Positions 54,891 through 64,000 of a stretch of 64,000 bases of DNA are shown here, piece by piece. The stretch is taken from the NCBI GenBank assembly GCA_963920765.1, contig OY987243.1, positions 10,478,001 through 10,542,000 of the forward strand. The letters are read 5' to 3'. Below the pieces are notes generated by a model, which did no database searches, had not been told where the DNA came from, and saw only the letters and a program-made list of their open reading frames with translations. Origin of the DNA: Ulota crispa (lineage: Eukaryota; Streptophyta; Bryopsida; Orthotrichales; Orthotrichaceae). Each line of letters opens with the position of its first letter. The first letter of the stretch is position 1. Both the position numbers and the translations under genes were made by a program.

Positions 54891-57800
54891 TTATGCTAAG
54901 AAGCTCTCCAGCTTCTCAACTTCTTCCGTGCTACCAATATAAAGCGGTACACGTTGATGGACCTGCAAAAGAACAAACACACCAAATAATTAGGGTTCCA
55001 CAGTTGTAAAATCATGCACATCCGGTGCAAAGTACATGAAGCATTTATGTGGTGCAAGACAGCATAAAGCAACAAAGACTTAACAACCATATGAGTGATT
55101 CATAGCACTCCTCAATAAATTGAAACTCTTTGTAACTAAAAGGAGGAAGGTCTAAGGATAAAAGTTACAAAAAAAATTGGAGCTATCATTTGCTCAATTT
55201 TTTTTTATTGACATTCAAAGTCAGCGACTATTTGACATATTTTGGCCAAAAATTTGCTGATCGATGGTTCCTTGCACTATAGCAGACCATATTTGTTACT
55301 AACGAAGAAAAAGGTTGTATTGTTTCTGAACCCATGTGTAGAGACCTTGTAATAATTCCCATATATTCCCAAAATTTTCCCAATGTCTTTAGTCTAAATT
55401 TGTAGTCAACTCTGTGATGGGTGTAAAACATCGACTGTCCACAAAATCTAGGAAATAGTTAGCATCTTGCCTCCTTGATGTTTACATCATTGCTAGAGTA
55501 CCAATAAAATCAAGCTAGGAAAATAAAAAAAATCAACTAATAAAATCCTTCACTAGCCCTACCTTATCAGGTTCTTATGGAGACATACATGAGCTACAAC
55601 ATCATACAGATTTGAGCTTGTCTATCAATCAAACGGACAATGCTATTTTGTGAGCGTAAAATGGTGAGCCGATGGCAATGAGCCAAGATTTTGTGTGCGG
55701 GAACCAATTTTGAGCTCAAAATCAATAGAAAAATTATAAAAAAAACAAGTTTTTCAAAAGATGAATGTTTATAATGCACAATTATAAGGCCTTATGTACA
55801 CGCTTATATGTGAAATTTGATGACTTGACAAAAAATCTAGACTCATGGCTCACTACTAGTGGATCTCAGCTTTCCATTTAGCACTCCCCTCATTAAAAAT
55901 TTGAACCTCAATAACTTTTGTGTGTAATATGCAAGGGAAGCATATTTAGGCACATCAAAATTTGCTACAAACTAGGTAAGTTTACAAACTAGTTTTCATT
56001 GATGTGGTTAATCTTTGCGAAACCTAAACCAAACAATGTTTTTCTTTGCCTTCAAAAGGTGAACATCATAGTGTTAAACTTGAAAATTTAGCACATTTAG
56101 TATTGCTTTTAGCCACTGGGATACCAACTAGTTCGCTTCAAGGGCAGGTACCTGGTCAGGTTGGATGTCGAGAATGCGGCGGTGGCCATCGGAGCCCTTG
56201 CCGCCTGCTTGCTCCGCCAAGTAGCTCATGGGAGCACACTCGTACAGCAACCTCAGCTTCCCCGCCTTGCTTTTGGCGTCCTCGGGATATCCGTAGATGC
56301 CTCCATACAACATGGTTCTGTGAAAATCCCCCACCAGGCTTCCTATGTAGCGCGCCGAGTAAGGCTTCCCGTTGCTGCCTGGCTCCAAAACAACACATCA
56401 AACACACAGTGCTGCACTCAGTATAAGATAGGTAGCTCAAAATGTGACACTTGAAAGGCTGATCTATCTTTTCATGCGCATTTTGAGACAAGAAGATTTT
56501 TGTCTAATTTTAGACCCAAAAGAAATGTATGTCAAATGTAACACAATTTTTTTCATATTTTTTTAAGCATTATTGAATTGTTGATGCATTTTCAAAGTTT
56601 CTGACGTAGGTACCTATTTGTGATTCTAGGTTTTCCATAAACTATTCCCTTGTAACTTATAAAGAGATGAGGTGAAATCAAGGAGTATGATTGGTTCTTG
56701 CAATAGAATACACATTTTCTTCTATGACTGAAAAGAGTTTATTCAAAAACCACCTCATTTCCATTCTTGAGCTACCTATGGAACGCTTTCCAAGAGAGAT
56801 GATGCAATTTGAGCTGCCTACCTTACAAAGGAACAAATCGCACACAAAACCTGCAAGTACTCAAAATTTTGCTTCTAGAATTCACACAGTTTTGCTCATA
56901 CGAAAGAGGGCGAGGTGGTGGTAAAGACGTCACGAGAAGAAGAGAGGTGGTGGCTGAGGTCAAATTGACCAATCATGTAATTGACATATTTTTCATGACA
57001 AAAAAAAAGAAAAATTTAAGAAGGAAAATGAATAATTTTTCTTATTAAGTTAAGGGTGGTTTACACTACGTCCCTCGTCTCATCTTTGCCAGTCCCACCT
57101 CAACAGGAGATCCCAACTTAGTTGTCTAAATAAGGGCAAAAATGAGTACTCAAGAAAATCATGGATTTTATGCAAAAAAATAGTGAGACTTGAGTTACAA
57201 GTTGGGTTTAGCAAAAATGGTCAACCCCAAATCTTGAATAAGAATCCCACCTTCTTCGACGCCAAAACTTCCAAAAAATGTTGCCATGTAAGCAAGAGGG
57301 ATATGGGACGTGGGACTTGGGACGTGTGAAGCGCAAAGTCCCAACTTTTAACTTTACACCAATGAAATTCTTAAATTTCAGTGAGGCGTGGAACATATTG
57401 TGAGCCACCCTTAGACAAAACATGTTTGTTTAACATCCTAGTACTTTTTGTTTCAAAATTAAAAAAGAAAATGTTTAGCCTTAAAATACTGGTTCTGGAT
57501 TCCCTACAGATGATTTTCCTGCTTTAAAAACTTTCCTTTGTTTCATTTTACATTAGGACGAGTAAATTCTATAGTTTTTCGTTTGCTAGGTTTTGTATTT
57601 CAATTTTGACTAAACCGTGCCATATGGGTAGAGAGAAGTGCACGCATGGCGATGCCGTGCTAATACAGAACACACACCTTGAAAAGCAAGGGGCATTCTT
57701 GGACGCGAATGTGATAATACAGAATACAGAGAGTGCACGTGCAAACATGTATTTTGTCCGTCGACGTGTTTACCTGGCTGCTTCAAACTGTCGACGTAGT

Positions 57801-60718
57801 TCCGGAGCTTGTCGTCCCAGAGGGCATAGTTGCCCTCGTTGAAGGAGTAGATCTTGCCCGCCTTGGGGATCTTGATCTCTTCGTGGGAGAGCACGAATTC
57901 GCCGAAGAGCGGGTCGAGAGTGAAGCCGAAGACGCCGTGGCCCACCGACAGCACCAGAATGACGGAGCTGGAGTACATGCAGTAGCCTGCCGACAGCAAG
58001 TTGTTTCCCGGCTGACATACATTCACCACGCACTTCTGGGCCACCTCGTCCATCTGCAACAACAAGCAAACTGCATTAAACTTCGAACGAAGAATTTAGG
58101 GCATCGATCAATGCATACACCAGGATTGGGACGGGGAATTGGCTGGTCTTGGGGTGCTCCCCGTGTGCTTAAATTTGCTGCCCCCTTCACCGGACGGATC
58201 CGCCCAACCCTGATGCAATTTCCATTGCAAATTTAGGCACCGGAGAAGACACTTGCAAGTACTTACGAGTTGTTGTTGAGAAGCATTGGGAAAGACACTT
58301 GCAAATACTTGCAAATTGTTGCTCAGAAGTTACAAGCTATTACAAGCGACGTGTCATTCTAGCAACAAACGCAATGAAAGTCTCAAGATATTGGAAAACG
58401 AGCAAATTTGCTGTTCAAGGAGGTTGTTTTGACAGGGCAATCTCCTTATTATGCGCTACCGTAGTTGCTTTGGAGCACCTCAAAGTTCCTCAATCTCCCA
58501 CACAAGTGACCCCACCAAGAGAAATGCAGTAACTGCCCCATTCCCATTCTCCGTCGTCTTGGATTGATGATGCTCTTACAATCTGCAAAAAAGAAAACGA
58601 AAAATGGGAGTGAGGTTGTGCTTACCGAAGGGGTGCTTCGGAGGTCGGTGAGGCACTCATCGTTGGGCTTGTAAATGCCGAAAATGGAGCCCGTGGAGAC
58701 GGCAGCGTCGACGTTGGAGGAGCCATCCAGCGGGTCGAACACCACGATGCAGTTCCCGGAGAAGCTCTCCTCCACCGCCACCGGCGTGTCTTCCTCCTCC
58801 GAGGCGATGATGCCGGTGCGTCCACTGGATCGCAGACAGCTCGAAAATATCTGCACTGCACACGCAATTAGGGCTTCGTGCACACGCCATTAGGGTTTGG
58901 TGCACACGCAATTAGGATTTCGTGGGTTTCGTGCACAAAGTTTTGCTCCTGCTCGCATGTCCATCCACGTCCTTATCTTACTCTCGAGATGATCTGAGGT
59001 GCGTTTTTTAGGGTTTGTGCAATAGCAAGTCTCCTTCTCGCATTTCAACGGGTGAAAGATTTGTTGGTTTTGGAAGGATTTCATAATGGGAAAATTTCAT
59101 AACTATCCCTGAAGTTTGAAGTTTGCAATATTTATTTAGGTACATACCCCTGCTTTTTTCAGAAATCGCACAAATACCCTTGGGACCAAATTAATTTTCA
59201 GGCATTTGTTTTGTTATGCATGCCATTTCCCTTCTTCTTTTGTAAGCAGGTTGTTTCTTTTTTTTGTTTCATTACATTCTCTTCTTCAACATTGGTCATG
59301 AAGGAAGTACATGCACAACAAATAAATGCCTAAAAAAATTACAGTCCAAGGATATTTGTGCAATTTCTGAAAAAACAGGATATTTGTGCAAATATATGCA
59401 AATATTGCAAACTTCAGGGGCATCCATGAAATTTTCCTTTCATATTTTAGGGTTAAGGTAGGTGCCTCCGGAAGTGCCAAACGCCAACTACTTGTGTGCT
59501 ACAAACTTACATTCCCTCTTCACTCAAAAACACCCAAATTTCAAGATAATTCCAAAAATCTGAAATTCAAAATACAGAGGAAATGCGAATTGTTGCTCGG
59601 AATGAAATTTTGCATAATCTGTGCACTGTATAAGATTCTTGAGCCGTTTGAGGTATTTTTCAGGACTCAATTGCTAGAAGATTTAAATGACGTTAGAGCA
59701 TCCGCACCCCTTGCACGCAACTTGGATAGCTCTCGAAAGCATGTATCCAAGGTGCATCCATAACCACAAGCTCACTAAAATCTTTGATGTTTCACCTTTG
59801 CACTCAAGCATATACAAGCAAGCACTGGGTGCGTATCACAGAGAGGACAAATGTCAAGCTTCAACCGCAGGCCTCTTGTGTTGACCAACCAACAAGTTTT
59901 GAATGTCTTGGATTTGGGCACACTAAGGGTTCATCGCTCCATTGTGCAAGCTATAATTGAGCAAGCCCTATCTCAAATAGGTCCTTGGCACATCTCACCA
60001 CGACCGTGCCAAGTGCTCTCACAAGATTGTTGAGTGTGTGTGGGTGCAGATGCTTCTAGTTGCTAGAAGATTTAAATCACGCCACACACGATTGTTTGAA
60101 TTGGCCAAGCTCTTCTGGAGCTTGAGTTGCAAAATTTTGCGAGCTCTGACAGATTTCGCCCAATGCAGCACATTCCCTCTAGATATATACCAATGTGAGG
60201 AGGACAACGCACATGTCACTGTCACTCACAAAAAACGCTGCTGCAGAGAGCCCAAGGTACGGTAACCGTACCTCGTTGGAGATGACGTCCAGTTTCTTCT
60301 GGTCCTCGCCTTGGACGTTAACCGCGCCTTGCAGCAAGCCCGTGAGGTTGGAGATCCCGGAGCGCTGCACAAGCGCGGCGATCTGCTTGCACGCCACGGC
60401 GATACTAGACAACACTATCGTCAATTCCCCGTCGATCACGCCCGCTTGCTCCTGCTTCAACAACCACGTCGTCAACGTCGTGATCTCGTGCGATTGTCTC
60501 GGCACCGTCGTCGGCTCCACACTCACCGCCGCTGCCCTGCAAATCCCGCTCGTCGCCGCTGCTGTTGCTGCTCCAGCTCGGCAACTCCATCCACGCTCTC
60601 GACAGGAAAATCGCACGAGAGAATGTGCAGTCGTCCGAGTCGTCGTGCTCGCAACTGCATCCCGAGTTGCGGGTGAGTAGTGGATGACCGGATGCACTGA
60701 TTGCGTCGCCACCACCAT
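54891..60718 (-). CDS. FBP: Chloroplast fructose-1,6-bisphosphatase (redox-regulated type)
   Basis: Five exons on the minus strand: 60718-60272, 58850-58626, 58053-57774, 56378-56152, 54962-54891 (TAA); 416 aa, all joins in frame. The first ~60 residues, Ser/Thr/Arg-rich ([13 protein letters not shown]...), are a chloroplast transit peptide. The enzyme hydrolyses fructose 1,6-bisphosphate to fructose 6-phosphate in the Calvin-Benson cycle and starch synthesis. Motifs: [16 protein letters not shown], the metal/phosphate site DPLDGSSN (188-195), GDFHRT, GGIYGYP, KLRLLYE, then [11 protein letters not shown] at the C-terminus. The thioredoxin loop is present: Cys215 (NDEC), Cys232 and Cys237 (CVVNVC), as in the light-activated isoform, though with three fewer residues between the first two cysteines than in pea as I recall it. 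Introns 1, 2 and 3 hold MITEs. Confidence 0.95.
55638..55890. mobile_element. 'GCTATTTTGTGAGCGTAA' MITE in the last FBPase intron
   Basis: Left 'gctattttgtgagcgtaaa'; right part with 'atggctcactactagtgga'. Shares interior with 1618-1990 and 29083-29305. It lies in intron 4 of FBPase. Confidence 0.5.
56426..56823. mobile_element. TA-flanked MITE in FBPase intron 3
   Basis: Left end AGATAGGTAGCTC, right end pairing as AGGTAGGCAGCTC, flanked by TA. Begins only about 47 bp upstream of exon 4's acceptor. Confidence 0.6.
57054..57410. mobile_element. Tourist-like element in FBPase intron 3
   Basis: Ends GGGTGGTTTACACTACG and, inverted, GGGTGGCTCACAATATG, flanked by TAA/TTA. The interior has 'gggacgtgggacttgggacg'. 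Related to 33110-33816. Confidence 0.6.
58099..58575. mobile_element. Tourist-like MITE in FBPase intron 2
   Basis: Ends GGGCATCGATCAATGC and, inverted, GAGCATCATCAATCC with perfect TTA duplications (58096-58098, 58576-58578). It fills nearly the whole intron (58054-58625). Confidence 0.7.
59088..59437. mobile_element. MULE-like MITE in FBPase intron 1
   Basis: Ends GGGAAAATTTCATAACTATCC-type with 9-bp flanks TTTCATAAT / TTTCATATT (one mismatch). Relative of 3643-4304. A lone AGGTAGGTGCCTCC end follows at 59456, without a visible partner. Confidence 0.6.
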
Positions 60719-61460
60719 AGCTGCAACCTTGATGGTTGCGACAATTCAGTTTTCTGAATCGAGTGGAGTGATTGACGACGTTTTCATGTGGCTTGTGTGC
60801 ATTTCTTTAGCTTGCATTTGAGTGTTGGGATTTGGGACTTGGGATTTGCGTGTTGCGGCGAGTGTTTGGGAGAAGTGTGATTCACTGGTTTGTGAGTGGT
60901 CGGAGCACGTATTTGTCTCGAGAGGGTTATCCAGAATCTGTCTGCAACTTTTAAGGTGATGGTACGACACATGGCGCGCGACCATTTGCGTAGGAAGTGC
61001 TTGAGTTCGAGCAGCTCCACCACTTTTACTGGAAGGAGAAATGTGAAAAGTGCACTGGAGAGTCAAGAAGCGGGTCACTTGTAGCATTTCCAAAACACTC
61101 CCATCGCACTCAAGTTGACTTAACTTCTTGTTTCTTGTTGTTGTTAGTACCTTTCAGTTTCTTCTCTCTACCATCTTTTAACTATGTTTAGAGGATTTGA
61201 GTCTTTTGTGAGCTCTAGCATGGTTGGAAAAGACCTCCACAATGACATGAACAGAAACTTGTATCAGCTCTTTGTATTCTTGGGAGAGCCGTAGCAGCCA
61301 TGCAGTAGAGGCCTAAACTCTAGATCCTCCCATTGAGTATAGGTCAAGTCTACCCTTCTGTTTGCTATGGCACTGCTCTTATACTCAATGGTTAGGATTT
61401 TTTTACAGATTTTAGAAAATTGATGAACCAATGAACAAAAACAATAAAGAAAAACAAGAT
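60719..61460. promoter_or_regulatory. FBPase upstream region
   Basis: GC-richer flank upstream of the minus-strand FBPase start, likely the 5' leader and promoter. No convincing TATA box. Chance frames on both strands are not genes. Confidence 0.35.
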
Positions 61461-61701
61461 ATTCATTAATTTGGGTCAAACGTCTATTTTGGGACTTTTG
61501 AAAATTTGGAAAGATTGGGGTGATCATTCCAAACCAAGCCCCTTTGGTACACTTGTCCTCACCTGCGAGGAGGAATTTGTGAGGGAAAAAATCTTAGTGG
61601 CTCAAACTGAACATGATACTTTTGAATATGGTTTAAGGTGACTATTTTGGATTGAGATGGAGTACAAAATAGTACCTTTGTTTTCCCCAAATTAACGAAT
61701 A
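61461..61701. mobile_element. Probable TIR element, ATTCATTAATTTGGG ends
   Basis: 'attcattaatttggg' at the left pairs with 'cccaaattaacgaat' at the right. Same terminal type as 53573-54060. Confidence 0.4.
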
Positions 61702-62199
61702 TCTCGTTGAAAGCAGAAATAATCTGTAAGACTTTCCTCGGTAAGAGAAAAATGTAATTTCTTTGTGGAGCTCTCTTCAAGATTCCTGTTTCCATGGAAT
61801 CCTCAATCAAAGACCTGGTCGGGAGTTGGATAACTCGGTAGATTTTTCAGCTAAAGCTGTTTTTATTTACAAAAATTTACACAAGAACAAAATCTAGATT
61901 TTGTACTGTGGTTGAAGGCAGATTTCTTGTAAATTTCCTTGTTTCCTTACGAAGGAGAGCCGAGGCTTGCACTTTTTTGCACCTTGCTAGGTGTGCCAAT
62001 TTTTTTGGCTTTTTCATGAAGAAAATACTTTGAAACTTAAATTTTTTACCTGAAATTTGGAACTCCATCATTGCTATTTACTCAATACAACATCTTCTTT
62101 TGCAAAGCAAAGTTTTTTCCGACCTATTTTATTGCAAGAAAAACAAAATCTGTGATTCTTCATGGGAATTTCAAATTTGTGGAGGTGGTCATTTAGGAA

Positions 62200-62625
62200 A
62201 AAATTGAACCCTCCAAGAGCCCCCTAAAGTTTGTACAAATCAATCTATTATTTGGTTAGCATGAGTACAAGAAAAGGGCAATCATACCTATGGCTACCTT
62301 GTACAAGGGACCTTAGTCACTTGCACAATCCAAACCAATACAAAAAGTATTGCACTCATAGAATATGTAAATGTACTCACTAGTCATTATCCAAGTACTT
62401 TACTCATCTATTCAAATAGAGTAAAGTAGAATTTATGGTCATATTGTACATTGTACCCATAGTTCTTGTCCAATTGGGATAACATAAATATATAATTTTC
62501 ATGATTGCGTTAAATTCAAAAGGGGAGCAAAAATAGGGGATTAGTGATTTGTTTGTGGTAGTAAGTACATGTTGTAAGACCAATTTATAGACTTTGCATG
62601 TAGGAGGCTCTTGGAGGGCTCAAAA
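62200..62625. mobile_element. TIR element, 'TTGAGCCCTCCAAGAGCC' family
   Basis: Ends TTGAACCCTCCAAGAGCC and, inverted, TTTTGAGCCCTCCAAGAGCC. Opposite-orientation sibling of 50897-51317. Confidence 0.6.
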
Positions 62626-63149
62626 CTTTGCTAAAAGATGCCAAATTGCCAATGCATGAAAATGTGACTTTAATTGGCAAACTTGACCATTGAGGTTTCA
62701 AAAAAATCATGCTTTTTTTTTTACAAAAAGTTGATATTGACTAAGAACTTGGCCTAATTTGGTAACTGAGTTTGACATGTAACGTCACGGCACTATTACA
62801 CAGCCTACTATGGCACTTATTAAAAATTGTATTTTTGTTCCAAATAGGGTTGTGTAATATTCCATTAGAAAACTTTCATCAAAAACTTCTAACATTGTAC
62901 TCTGCATCAAATGAAAATCAAAACTCTATCCAATAGACATTTTGTTAAAGAATGGGTGACAACACATTGCAAAATTTCGCTCATATCAACTTTCTTTCAC
63001 TCTTCTTTCCGTACTCAAACGGAAACAATGAGCTACTCTTAGCTACTCTAAGAGGGGCTTGGTGTACTAGTACTACACATACATGTTTTTGGTGGCCAAG
63101 ATGGAAAACCTCACTGGCTTCTTTTTTTTCCAAACAAGGGTAAAAATAA

Positions 63150-63860
63150 ACTTCTACCACCATGGTTGTCATATTGTACCGTCCATTCTTATGCTTACCC
63201 GTACATTCAAAATGCCCAATTGGGCCGTGGTTGTCACATTGGATCACATGTTTGTCTGCTTGCCTGTACATCCAAATTATCCAATTTAGCTCATAGTTGG
63301 ATGGTTCGTTTAACTGTAGGCAACTCACAGTTGACTTCAAAAAATGTTAAAAAATGACAAAAAAACTTACTTTGTATGTGTTGGTGACATTCATTGTTGC
63401 CAACATGGAGTCAAAATGTGGATTGAAAGCCATATCAAGCATGGTTGTCATATTGGGCTGCCTGTCCATTTGCCTGCCTATATGCCCAAAGTGCCCAATT
63501 GAGGTCATAGTCTCTCCAATGAAATCACTTCATAGTTGATTTCAAAAAATAGCACAAAATGATAAAAAAAAACTTACTTCATACATGCTAATGACACTCA
63601 TTGTTGCCAACATGAAGTCATAACATGGATTCAAAGCCACATCACACATGATTGTTGCATTGGAATGTCCGTCCATCTGGTTGCCCATCTGCCCAATGTG
63701 CCCAATTGAGCTCATGTCCGTCCAATCACTGATGTAGTCAAATTATAGTTAATTTCAAAAAATGATGAAAAAAACTTACTTTGTACATGTTGATGACACC
63801 CATTGTTGCCTACATGTAGTCAAAATGTGGATTTAAAGCCATATCATGCAATAAAAATGA
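63150..63860 (+). repeat. Satellite-like tandem repeat, ~210-bp unit
   Basis: About 3.4 copies. The segment 'gacttcaaaaaatg' ... 'aacttactttgta' ... 'cattgttgccaacatg' ... 'agccatatca' recurs at about 63333, 63540 and 63753. Each unit also carries 'tgcccaa(t/a)(g/t)tgcccaattg'. Frames across it are chance. It breaks off into unrelated AT-rich sequence at about 63850. Confidence 0.75.
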
Positions 63861-64000
63861 AAATTAGTGATCTGATTCTTCCATTTTTAGGTCAAAAACA
63901 CTAAAAATGGCCTAAAACACAAGAGGACGGGCATATCCAAATGTGCTGTCTATATCGTGTGTCTACCTATGGTGTCCAACAAAAATCATGCCCGAAATAA

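Noticed and set aside
60179..60718. 161-aa plus-strand frame opposite FBPase exon 1
   Set aside because: Antisense shadow of a GC-rich, transit-peptide-coding exon.

Overview
This window is nuclear DNA of a green plant. It is AT-rich, carries AAACCCT-type telomere-like tracts, and its genes have GT-AG introns. The protein set (chloroplast fructose-1,6-bisphosphatase with the redox loop, BT1-type carrier, NBP35 without the C-terminal CPxC) is that of the green lineage. I cannot name the species. The repeat content and gene divergence would suit a non-seed plant, but that is inference.

Seven genes could be assembled exon by exon. From left to right they are: a Bot1/mS45-like mitochondrial protein (minus, 8173-13186, 5 exons, 306 aa); SUMO (minus, 19298-20467, 3 exons, 107 aa); a BT1-type adenylate carrier (minus, 23915-26071, 5 exons, 423 aa); an LSm10-like Sm protein (minus, 41037-42047, 4 exons, 108 aa); NBP35 (plus, 43113-44688, 3 exons, 360 aa); a CE6/SASA-type carbohydrate esterase (plus, 46265-47721, 3 exons, 264 aa); and chloroplast FBPase (minus, 54891-60718, 5 exons, 416 aa). 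They are unrelated housekeeping genes with no operon-like logic. LSm10 and NBP35 are head-to-head about 1.07 kb apart.

Most of the rest is a dense mosaic of short non-autonomous DNA transposons. I saw no transposase or Rep/helicase frame. Six classes can be separated by ends and target-site duplications. (1) A TA-flanked family with ends AGGTAGGAGGCTC. (2) TTAA-flanked elements with ends CCC(C/T)TAAAGGACC, the piggyBac signature. (3) Stowaway-like elements, CTCCCTCTGTCC. (4) Tourist/PIF-like elements with 3-bp TWA duplications. (5) MULE-like elements with 9-bp duplications, and one hAT-like element with an 8-bp duplication. (6) Helitron-like elements with TC...hairpin...CTAG ends inserted between A and T, two of them in direct head-to-tail tandem. 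Nesting and end-to-end chaining at TA or TTAA are common. A satellite of about 210 bp occupies the right edge.

The most unusual observations concern how repeats meet genes. A Stowaway element sits inside the 5' splice site of LSm10 and preserves it through its TA duplication. Another element supplies that gene's stop codon. Two different genes carry tandem decoy copies of a 3' splice site plus the exon edge inside the preceding intron.
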